Source: Candidatus Bathyarchaeota archaeon RBG_13_38_9 | Lineage (GTDB): Archaea; Thermoproteota; Bathyarchaeia; 40CM-2-53-6; RBG-13-38-9 | Reading direction: 5' to 3' | NCBI GenBank assembly: GCA_001775955.1 | Contig: MEZD01000027.1 | Coordinates: forward strand, 2,144 to 43,018 | Length of the DNA: 40,875 nucleotides | Shown here: positions 9,962-18,156 of the stretch, piece by piece | How the letters are laid out: each line of letters opens with the position of its first letter | Position numbering within the stretch: position 1 is the first letter of the stretch | Notes under the pieces: generated by a model | Told to the model about the DNA's origin: nothing | What the model saw: the letters and a program-made list of their open reading frames with translations, nothing else | Databases searched by the model: none | Translations under genes and position numbers: made by a program

Positions 9962-10546
9962 GTGGTGAATCGATTGATCACTACTTTCAGGAATAGGGTG
10001 AACACTGTTCTAACTCGTCTTGCTTTATCACTTGATAATTTGGGTTTTACTCCTAACATGTTGACCGTAATCGGCTTTATCTGTGCTGCGATGGCGGGTG
10101 TATTGTTCTATATGAGAATTAATTGGATGTTTACATACATTATAGCGCCATTACTAATTCTTTTATCAGGTCTAATGGATGCTCTTGACGGTCCATTGGC
10201 TAGGCTTGGAAAAGCATCGAAATTTGGTGGGATTCTTGATTCTACTTTTGATAGACTTGGAGAAATCCTAATCTTCTCAGGAATAATTCTAGGTGAGCTG
10301 GCAAGTCCATTCTGGGGAATTGCCGCAATATCATTTTCACTTATGGTAAGTTATGTCAGAACAAGAACTGAAGTGGAAAATGTTAAGATGGAAAGTATTG
10401 GGATCGCAGAAAGACCTGAAAGAATGCTTGTACTAATTATTTCCTCTTTTCTAGGGATGGTCGAGTATGGACTTGCATTGATAGCAATCTTATCGATCAT
10501 AACGTTTCTTCAGAGAACTGTATATGCCTATCAGCATGTTCGATAA
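9962..10546 (+). CDS. CDP-alcohol phosphatidyltransferase (archaetidylinositol-phosphate synthase-like)
   Basis: 194 aa; DALDGPLARLGKASKFGGILDSTFDRLGE matches the DG-AR-G-D-D family motif; several TM segments. Confidence 0.88.
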   Translation: MVNRLITTFRNRVNTVLTRLALSLDNLGFTPNMLTVIGFICAAMAGVLFYMRINWMFTYIIAPLLILLSGLMDALDGPLARLGKASKFGGILDSTFDRLGEILIFSGIILGELASPFWGIAAISFSLMVSYVRTRTEVENVKMESIGIAERPERMLVLIISSFLGMVEYGLALIAILSIITFLQRTVYAYQHVR

Positions 10547-10569
10547 GTAATAATAAGAATAAGGGCTAA

Positions 10570-10845
10570 TTATGTGTTCCTACGTTCGCCTCTGGCTCTA
10601 ACTTTTGAAACACCAAAATGTACGGCGCATGAAACACAATACTGTTTGAATGTAGATGGTCTTCCTAAGTAGGCTCCGCTTGCTCTCAATTCTCTTGCCA
10701 GGCTTGGATCAACGAGTGAGAACCGACTGGTGACTCGCTTTGCTTTATCTCTGGGAACTAACATGCCGCAGTTGGTGCATTGGACACCTTCACTTCGTCC
10801 TTTGCCACCTTTGCTTCTTCCACTAGATTTTCTCTTTTTCCCCAT
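10570..10845 (-). CDS. rps26e: Ribosomal protein eS26
   Basis: 91 aa; KKRKSSGRSKGGKGRSEGVQCTNCGMLVPRDKAKRVT...YCVSCAVHFGVSKVRA. Confidence 0.93.
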   Translation of the reverse strand: MGKKRKSSGRSKGGKGRSEGVQCTNCGMLVPRDKAKRVTSRFSLVDPSLARELRASGAYLGRPSTFKQYCVSCAVHFGVSKVRARGERRNT

Positions 10846-11021
10846 TGTAAATCTAGCATAATTGCTACAAATAGAGCTCCTTAAACATTACGCCTACAAA
10901 CAGATAAAATTGAGATAGATTGTTAAATAGGTTTTTGTTACACGCACTAAACATATGTGATTATAGCAGAATTGCATTGAAAGAGAAATAGCTAAAACTT
11001 TGTTTTCATAAAATAAGTACT

Positions 11022-11089
11022 GGTAGGCAATGACGAGTCTGACCCAACTGATTGCGTGATTTGGATCTTGAGTGCGAGAGCCTGCCACT
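11022..11089 (+). ncRNA. Candidate structured RNA (H/ACA-like hairpin) followed by a T6 tract
   Basis: 7-bp terminal stem GGTAGGC/GCCTGCC, upper stem GACCCAA/TTGGATC with one mismatch, loop CTGATTGCGTGAT resembling a K-loop, T6 at 11089-11094. No canonical ACA (ACT instead). Confidence 0.3.
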
Positions 11090-11212
11090 TTTTTAAGAGA
11101 TGCTTTTTAGAGTGAATATTTGTTGATCTGGATATGATTCAATTTCTAGATTAGAGTAATATTTTTCATTACACTTGAATAAACTTTTTAAATTCAAATT
11201 CATAAACTCTCC

Positions 11213-11569
11213 TTGGGGTTTATCGGTTTGGCAAATCGATCTCTAATCTTGATAATTGGAATCGTAATTGTTGTCGTAGCTGCTGGAATATATTATATGT
11301 CTACGTCTTCAGGACCTAATGGAGAATACGTGACACCCACTGAAATAGTTACGTCTCCAAAATTTATGAAAGGTGAAGAACTGTATGTGGACTATTGCTC
11401 TAGATGCCATGATGCTAAGGGGGTTGGAGGAGTAGGACCAGCGCTTTCAGCCAGCAATTTGGATAGGAGCGTTATCGAGAATGGTGATCTCGATGAAGGG
11501 ATGCCAGCATTTAAAGAAGAGTTGAGTCCAGAAGAAATTGATGCTATAATCGATTATCTTAGTTCATAG
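11213..11569 (+). CDS. Monoheme c-type cytochrome, N-terminally anchored or exported
   Basis: 118 aa; N-terminal hydrophobic helix, GEELYVDYCSRCHDAKGVGGVGPAL (CxxCH), downstream EGMPAF, IDAIIDYLSS. Confidence 0.88.
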   Translation: MGFIGLANRSLILIIGIVIVVVAAGIYYMSTSSGPNGEYVTPTEIVTSPKFMKGEELYVDYCSRCHDAKGVGGVGPALSASNLDRSVIENGDLDEGMPAFKEELSPEEIDAIIDYLSS

Positions 11570-11665
11570 ACGGTGCACGCTAGATTAATTTTCTGGAATT
11601 GTATATGTTATTTTTTTTTAAGGAAACTTAATGTATCAAATCAAATAATTATCGTGTGACAGATT

Positions 11666-12868
11666 TTGTTCGATCTTACAAAGCGTTTCTCTATTGGGAT
11701 AAATATTGATGATCCTTGGATATATGCTGGAATAATGGCTCCAAAATCGATTATCATTCCTCATCTTTTATTCATCAGACTTCCAGTAGAAAAAGCTCTT
11801 GATAAAATTGATGAACTTGCATTTTAGAAACATAAACATGTTCTCCAAAAAAAATCTGTTTGCATGGATTGTCGAAAAGCTATCATATCATTGGCACAGA
11901 ATCTGGTCTCAGCAAATATACAATTTGTTCGATGTTGATTTCCATGGAAATTATTTGAGCCTATTCTTCCCAGTAAGAACAAACTAGAAATTTTACTCGA
12001 CGAATCATATGAACACTGGCCTCTGGATGATTTAGTTGAGGTATTGACAGATCATGGTGTAGGTATTATTCCGATTGTTGCTTGTGGATATCAACGTATG
12101 CTTCCTCATGGACTAAAAGTTGATTCTGATAGAACGTCTTATGTTAAACGTGCATCAATTCATACAAGACTTTTAGTTCGTAAATATAAAAATAAAATAC
12201 GATTTTGGCAAATAGAAAACGAACCTAATTGGTGGAAGATGCATGCTGCAGGTGGTTGGCGGTCGGGTCTATCCTGGATTGATCCTCATGATTTTGCATA
12301 CCGATTATTAAAAGAGCTTAATGATGCTGTCCATTCAGAAGATTCGAATGCAATTACAATAATTAATTTGGAAGCAGACGCAAAAACAACTAAAGCAAAT
12401 TACTTTGCACCATTATGTGATCTTCTAGGACTTGATTTCTATCCAAATTATAAGGCGTCTTCGCCAATTGATACTTCAATATTTAAAAAAGCTAATCAAG
12501 TAAAAAGTGAACTTGACAGAAAAGTGATAATCTCAGAAACAGGATACCCGAGTGGGCCTTTCTTCTTAGGTTATTCAGCTTCAAAGCAAGCAAAATATGT
12601 ATCCCAAGCATGTTCTGATTCTTCTGATATTGATGCTATATGTGGTATAGGAATATGGCGCTACAGGGACTCTGTGTGGAGGTCATTTCCTTTCCAAGAA
12701 AACCATTTTGGTCTCATTAATAGTATGGGTAATCCAAAACCGGCGTGGAATTCCTTAAAGAATATGATTAGGACGCTGACCTTAAGAATCAAATGGCATT
12801 TAATAAATTGGAAAAATCCAATAGTTCTTGAAAAGAGGATGATCAAATTATTTCAGACATTTCTCTAA
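11666..12868 (+). pseudogene. Glycoside hydrolase (GH5/GH39-like, clan A) frame interrupted by two in-frame stops
   Basis: One frame reads from about 11666 to 12868 with TAG at 11825-11827 and TGA at 11936-11938. Coding-like sequence continues in the same frame: SLAQNLVSANIQFVRC*FPWKLFEPILPSKNKLEILLDESYEHWPLDDLVEVLTDHGVG...FWQIENEPNWW...VIISETGYPSG. The intact 3' ORF is 12044-12868. Confidence 0.65.
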
Positions 12869-12962
12869 GCAGTAGCCTTTTTGATCAATGAATGCACAGT
12901 AAACTAGGCTAGTGACAAATCTAAATAGGAATGCGCATCAGACTACCTCAAAGGTTTGAGCA

Positions 12963-13976
12963 ATGGTTTTCCAGGTAGGTAAAATTCCTTCTGAGATTCT
13001 TAAGAGCATCGTTTTTAGAAATCTAGGAATGGCCAATGATAGACTTTTAGTTGGACCTGGAATTGGAGAGGATGCCGCAGTAGTGCGATTTGGGAATAAA
13101 GCATTAGTTCTTTCAACTGATCCTATCACTGGGACCGCTTCTAATGTCGGCTGGTTTTCTGTGCACATAAATGCGAATGATGTTGCTACGTTCGGAGCGA
13201 AGCCAAAATGGTATCTGTGCTCAATAATGTTGCCGAAAGGTTCTAGAAAGAATGTTCTGCGCGGGATCATGAAGCAGATTGATTCTGCATGTACCGAATT
13301 AGGGGTGACAGTAATAGGCGGTCATTGTGAGGTTACAACGTTTTTAAAGAAGCCAATACTTGTAGGATTCATGCTGGGTGAGACCCGTCTTAATCGATAT
13401 GTGACGTCAGGAGGTGCTTCTGTGGGAAATGTGCTAATGTTGACTAAGACTGTGGGAATCGAGGGAACTGCGATTCTGGCAACTGATGCAGAAAACATAT
13501 TGAGAAAACATCTGAAGAAAGGAGTAATAAGACGAGCCCAGAATCTTTATAAAAAAATTAGTGTTGTCAAGGAGGCGCTCATGGCTATGGAAGTCGGTGG
13601 AGTAACTGCAATGCATGATCCTACTGAAGGTGGAATTCTGTGTGGTATATGGGAATTGAGTGAGGCATCACATCTCGGAGTTAGGATTTACCAAAATAGA
13701 ATTCCTATATCTTCTGAAACTAGGAGTATTTGTAAAATATTGAAAATTGATCCTTGCAGACTAGTGAGTTCAGGTTCTCTTCTTATTGCGGCGAAGAAAT
13801 CCTTTGCACCTAAAATTATTAAGGAATTATCTGGGAAACGGATTCCTATTTCTGTTATAGGTGAATTCACAAAAAGAAAACATGGAAGAAAGCTTTTATC
13901 GATTGATGAAAGCGTCATTGAATTGAAACCGCCTTTTCCGGATGATGTTTATAATGTGTGTTCTAAATTGAGATAG
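12963..13976 (+). CDS. AIR synthase-related protein (PurM/HypE superfamily)
   Basis: 337 aa; GPGIGEDAAVVRFGNKALVLSTDPITG, VIGGHCEVT, MHDPTEGGILCGIWE. Confidence 0.85.
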   Translation: MVFQVGKIPSEILKSIVFRNLGMANDRLLVGPGIGEDAAVVRFGNKALVLSTDPITGTASNVGWFSVHINANDVATFGAKPKWYLCSIMLPKGSRKNVLRGIMKQIDSACTELGVTVIGGHCEVTTFLKKPILVGFMLGETRLNRYVTSGGASVGNVLMLTKTVGIEGTAILATDAENILRKHLKKGVIRRAQNLYKKISVVKEALMAMEVGGVTAMHDPTEGGILCGIWELSEASHLGVRIYQNRIPISSETRSICKILKIDPCRLVSSGSLLIAAKKSFAPKIIKELSGKRIPISVIGEFTKRKHGRKLLSIDESVIELKPPFPDDVYNVCSKLR

Positions 13977-13990
13977 ATGCTCAAGCAATA

Positions 13991-14533
13991 TTGGATATGA
14001 TCAGATTGGTTCTTTTTAAATTTCGTTGGTTACTGATGGCCTCTATATCAGGCATAATTGCTTTGGCTCTAGCTCTCTATAGCATACGATTGCATCCTTC
14101 TCCCACTGTCTATGGAGAACAATTTATTTTGAATGAGTGGGCGCCTATTCCGTTCATACAGTTTAAACCAATTACTCTAATCTTTGTTTTTGTCTTTCTG
14201 TTCTATACCTTTTTAGTTCAACATTTTGAGAATAAAATTGCGAAGCTGAACCGTGATATTCATCTGTTTCTATTTATCGTCGCCTTTTTGATGACAGTAG
14301 GCTCTCTTTACGAATTATTTTTTAATTTTACACTTTGGGCGGCTTTGATGTCAACTACCGGCGTTTCAAACCCAGATATTCTAGTTAACAAATTTCCAAA
14401 TCCGGAAACGGCTGTCTCACTTGTATATGCAAGCAAATTGGTGATTTTGATCTTTGCTATGTCCTCATACTCTGTGTTTTTCTTACATAGACTTGATATG
14501 GCTCGGCACTTTAGGTCTAATAGAGCGCATTAG
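13991..14533 (+). CDS. Membrane protein of unknown function, about 4 TM helices
   Basis: 180 aa with four hydrophobic segments. Confidence 0.6.
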   Translation: MDMIRLVLFKFRWLLMASISGIIALALALYSIRLHPSPTVYGEQFILNEWAPIPFIQFKPITLIFVFVFLFYTFLVQHFENKIAKLNRDIHLFLFIVAFLMTVGSLYELFFNFTLWAALMSTTGVSNPDILVNKFPNPETAVSLVYASKLVILIFAMSSYSVFFLHRLDMARHFRSNRAH

Positions 14534-14643
14534 AATTCGTTTTAATAGGTTTTATTTTACTTTCGATGATCTCTACCGTTTATATCCGTTAGAATGTACA
14601 AGAATAGTTACTGTTTGCGAGTCCCCATGAGGGGTGATGCTAT

Positions 14644-15894
14644 ATGGTAGGTAAACCTGCAAAAATCAGAGATGACTTGATACACCAAGTTTTACTCCGT
14701 CCGACCGTCTTCGAAGATGAGACGCCGCTATCCCTAGAACATATTCCAGGAACACTGCCTCACAGAGAGAAACAATTAATTTTTCTAGCACAATTATTCA
14801 GATCACTCATTGAGAAGCCTGGTTCAACAAGCCAGAGGGTTTTGATAACAGGTCCTGTAGGAACTGGAAAGACGGTAATGGCTCAACGATTTGGACTGGA
14901 CCTAGTCAAAATCGCAAGAGACAGAAAAATAGGCCTGCGCTATATCCATGTTAACTGCCGCGAGTGTAAGGGAAGTTTGTTCGCGGTTCTGAGAAAGGTA
15001 ATGAATGAATTTGAAGAACAATTCCCCAAGAGAGGATTCTCATCAGAGGAACTATTGCAAGCAATAATGCGCATTTTGGATGAGAAGAATCTTTTCTTAA
15101 TACTAGCTCTAGATGAACTTGAGGCTTTACTCGAGGCCGATAACTCGGCACTCTATGCTCTGACCAGAGTTCAAGAAGACAGAGCAACCTCTCCTGTACG
15201 CCTTTCACTAATATGTATGCTCAGAGAACTAAAATATCTGGAACTTCTTGACAGAAGTACAGTGAGCACACTACAACAGAATTTGATCGAATTAAATCCC
15301 TATGTATCCAACGAACTCTTCACTATTCTGAAAGATCGAGTAACTCTAGCGTTCAAAGAAGGGGTAGTCCAAGACGAAACAATAGAATTGGCGGCTGATA
15401 TAGCCTCATCAAGCGGTGATGCACGATATGCCATAGAACTTCTTTGGAGGGCTGGAAAATACGCCGACTATGATGATAGTAAAGATGTCAAGCCTGAATA
15501 TGTCAGGAAAGCTGCTGGGACCGTATATCCAACCCTGAGAGACGAGTACTTGAGAACTCTTTCTCTAAATGAAAAACTGTTTCTCCTTGCTCTATCAAGA
15601 TATCTTGAAGATAATAACGCGGCCTATGCAAGTATGGGTGAAATTGAAGAAGCCTACAAGGTCGTCTGTGAAGAATACAATTCTCAACCTAGAGCTCACA
15701 CACAATTTTGGAAGTACATGAGGCTCTTGAGTGCAACAGGATTGATCTCAACAAAGCTCTCAAGCAAAGGTGCCAAAGGAAGAACCACCATGATAGGCTT
15801 ATCCTCAATATCTGCTTCAACAATGAAAAAATGTATTGAAGCTGCTCTGGAAGTGTTCTCCACAGATGTCGCTAGAAACAGTCGTACCACTTGA
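14644..15894 (+). CDS. cdc6: Orc1/Cdc6 family replication initiator
   Basis: 416 aa; HREKQL...ITGPVGTGKTVMAQRF (Walker A), LILALDELEALL (Walker B), GDARYAIELLWRAGKYA, C-terminal winged-helix region. Confidence 0.9.
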   Translation: MVGKPAKIRDDLIHQVLLRPTVFEDETPLSLEHIPGTLPHREKQLIFLAQLFRSLIEKPGSTSQRVLITGPVGTGKTVMAQRFGLDLVKIARDRKIGLRYIHVNCRECKGSLFAVLRKVMNEFEEQFPKRGFSSEELLQAIMRILDEKNLFLILALDELEALLEADNSALYALTRVQEDRATSPVRLSLICMLRELKYLELLDRSTVSTLQQNLIELNPYVSNELFTILKDRVTLAFKEGVVQDETIELAADIASSSGDARYAIELLWRAGKYADYDDSKDVKPEYVRKAAGTVYPTLRDEYLRTLSLNEKLFLLALSRYLEDNNAAYASMGEIEEAYKVVCEEYNSQPRAHTQFWKYMRLLSATGLISTKLSSKGAKGRTTMIGLSSISASTMKKCIEAALEVFSTDVARNSRTT

Positions 15895-16162
15895 TGAGAT
15901 TCTTTCTTGTCGAGGAAAGACCAGAATTCTGATGCTCCTCTCAGAAGCAAGAGAACTGAACATAACAGAAATAGCAAAAAATGTTGGGTTAAATCACTCT
16001 ACGATAAATAATCATCTAATACAATTAGAAAAAACAGGGCTTATTACTGAAAAGAGATTCGGCAGAATCAGAATCTATAAGTACTGTGAAGAAGACCCAA
16101 GAGCACAAGCAATAAAAAACCTCATCAAAGTCTGGAATGATCAGAATAAGAAAAGGATGTAA
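15866..16162 (+). CDS. Winged-helix transcriptional regulator; start could be 15836
   Basis: MSLETVVPLDEILSCRGKTRILMLLSEARELNITEIAKNVGLNHSTINNHLIQLEKTGLITEKRFGRIRIYKYCEED; overlaps the cdc6 3' end. Confidence 0.82.
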   Translation: MSLETVVPLDEILSCRGKTRILMLLSEARELNITEIAKNVGLNHSTINNHLIQLEKTGLITEKRFGRIRIYKYCEEDPRAQAIKNLIKVWNDQNKKRM

Positions 16163-16193
16163 AGAATTGTTTAAACAGCCAAGCAAGTTTAAA

Positions 16194-16625
16194 ATGGTTG
16201 ACATTTCGCTAAAAGATGCTGTCGAAAGAGAAGCCACAGCTATCGGCAAACTAAAACTGAGAAATGAAACCGCCAAGAAGCTAAGAGAAGGTAAAATCGA
16301 AAAAGGAGATCCTATATCGATTTCTGAGGTAGCTGCTACGCTGGCTACTAAAAATACTAGTCAACTTATTCCAATGTGTCATAACATCCCGATTTCTAAT
16401 GTTGAGACGGCAACACGATTCGGTGATGATTATGTTGAAGTTGAAGTTCGTGTCAAAGCAATCGCCAAAACTGGTGTTGAAATGGAAGCCCTCACAGCCG
16501 TTTCAATATATCTATTAAATGTCTGGGATATGGTCAAAAAACTAGAAAAAGATCGTAATGGTCAATATCCAGATACTTGGATAGAATACATTAAAGTGAA
16601 GGAGAAGCTGAAGGCCACTAAGTGA
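16194..16625 (+). CDS. moaC: Cyclic pyranopterin monophosphate synthase MoaC; upstream in-frame start at 16137
   Basis: MVDISLKDAVEREATA...LIPMCHNIPISNVE...TGVEMEALTAVSIYLLNVWDMVK. Confidence 0.95.
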   Translation: MVDISLKDAVEREATAIGKLKLRNETAKKLREGKIEKGDPISISEVAATLATKNTSQLIPMCHNIPISNVETATRFGDDYVEVEVRVKAIAKTGVEMEALTAVSIYLLNVWDMVKKLEKDRNGQYPDTWIEYIKVKEKLKATK

Positions 16626-17158
16626 TGAGCAAGACATCAAGACTCCATCGAGAAGGAGCCGGAAAAAGTAAAGGGATCCTTATAATTACATGCAGTTCCT
16701 CAAGAGCTGTCCTTGCAAATTCTGGAAAGGCCTTTTCGGATCCATCTGGCGAAATGATTGAGAGAATGATGAAAGAGAATGGGCATCATGTTTATGAAAG
16801 AAAACTGATACCCGATGAAAGTGAAACAATTAATGCCATATTAACTGAAGCACTTCAAAAAGATGTTATAGATACAATAATCGTGACTGGTGGTACAGGC
16901 ATATCGGAGAAGGATGTAACCATAGAAGTGGTGCAGAAGCTTATTGAAAAGGAGCTTCCAGGATTTGGTGAAATCTTCAGAAAAATAAGCTATGATGAAA
17001 TAGGTGCAGCAGCTATTTTGACTAGAGCTATGGCCGGTATAGCTTCAAATAAACCAATATTCTGCATTCCTGGCTCACCAGATGCGGTAAAGAGATCACT
17101 TGATAAGCTAGTTCTGCCTGAACTTCCGCATATCCTGAAGCATGCACAAGGTTGCTGA
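16622..17158 (+). CDS. moaB: MoaB/Mog family molybdenum cofactor protein
   Basis: 178 aa; TIIVTGGTGISEKDVTIE, FGEIFRKISYDEIGAAAILTRAMAG, IFCIPGSPDAVK. Confidence 0.94.
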   Translation: MMSKTSRLHREGAGKSKGILIITCSSSRAVLANSGKAFSDPSGEMIERMMKENGHHVYERKLIPDESETINAILTEALQKDVIDTIIVTGGTGISEKDVTIEVVQKLIEKELPGFGEIFRKISYDEIGAAAILTRAMAGIASNKPIFCIPGSPDAVKRSLDKLVLPELPHILKHAQGC

Positions 17159-18108
17159 ATCCAGGCTTGACTGCTGACAAATATGGTCGCCCAATAGTAA
17201 ATTTTAGGATCTCATTAACTCAAGAATGCGACCTAGAATGCTTCTATTGCCATAGGGAAGGACAAGAACATTCACATTCTAATGATCTTATGACGCCTGA
17301 TGAGATTATTAAAATAGTGAAAATTGGAACTGAATTTGGAATAAAAAAGGTCAAATTAACTGGTGGTGAGCCACTAACCAGAAAGGACCTGAGTGAAATA
17401 GTACAACGTCTCTCTTCTCTATCTCAGATTGATGAGATCTCTCTTGTTACCAATGCTCGACAACTATCATTGGATAGAGCTGTTGAACTCAGACTATCAG
17501 GACTAAACAGAATAAACGTCAATCTTCCATCGGTAAATAAAGATACCTATAAAAAAATTGTTGGAAAGGATATTGAACCAGCTTTAGCAGGTATAAATTC
17601 AGCCATGGAAGCGAAAATAAATCCAGTTAAAATCAATATGGTCCTCTTGAAAGGATTGAATTCTGATGATGTTAAACCAATGATGCATTTCGCAGAAGAT
17701 ATTGGTGGAATTCTGCAAATTATTGAGCTCGAACCTCTCAAGAAAGCTGAGGAATTCTATAAACAATATCACTATCCTCTTGATGACCTCGAAAAGGATT
17801 TCTCCGCAAAGGCGAGTAACGTTACAGTAAGGAAGTCTATGCAAAATAGGAGAGTCTACACGCTGGGAAACCTGAAAGTGGAAATTGTTAAACCTGTTGA
17901 AAATTCTGATTTTTGCATGCACTGTACGAAACTCAGGTTAACAAGTCATGGAAAACTAAAGCCTTGTTTAATGAACCAAGAAACAATCGATGTTATAACT
18001 CCAATCAGACGTGGGGAACCTCCAGAAGTTGTACAAGGTCTTTTCAGAAAAGCGATAAGCCATAGGAAACCATATTACACAAGTATCGGAATTCCAGCTG
18101 TCGAATAA
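17152..18108 (+). CDS. moaA: GTP 3',8-cyclase MoaA (radical SAM), TTG start
   Basis: 318 aa; ECDLECFYCHREG (CxxxCxxC), KLTGGEPL, C-terminal DFCMHCTKLRLTSHGKLKPCL. Confidence 0.94.
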   Translation: MLNPGLTADKYGRPIVNFRISLTQECDLECFYCHREGQEHSHSNDLMTPDEIIKIVKIGTEFGIKKVKLTGGEPLTRKDLSEIVQRLSSLSQIDEISLVTNARQLSLDRAVELRLSGLNRINVNLPSVNKDTYKKIVGKDIEPALAGINSAMEAKINPVKINMVLLKGLNSDDVKPMMHFAEDIGGILQIIELEPLKKAEEFYKQYHYPLDDLEKDFSAKASNVTVRKSMQNRRVYTLGNLKVEIVKPVENSDFCMHCTKLRLTSHGKLKPCLMNQETIDVITPIRRGEPPEVVQGLFRKAISHRKPYYTSIGIPAVE

Positions 18109-18156
18109 TCCTTTCCAAAGAATCGAGTTCCTATCTCGATATTTAACGAATATTAA

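Noticed and set aside
10894-11088. 64-aa minus-strand ORF
   Set aside because: No recognisable protein features; it lies opposite the candidate structured RNA and is likely a chance ORF.
11022-11089. Possible tRNA because of a 7-bp acceptor-like stem
   Set aside because: Only 65 nt between stem ends, no TTCRANY-type T-loop and no usable anticodon arm on either strand.
11936-11938. TGA read as selenocysteine in the glycoside hydrolase frame
   Set aside because: A TAG stop also lies upstream in the same frame, no SECIS-like element was recognised, and the neighbouring PurM-family protein looks HypE-like rather than SelD.
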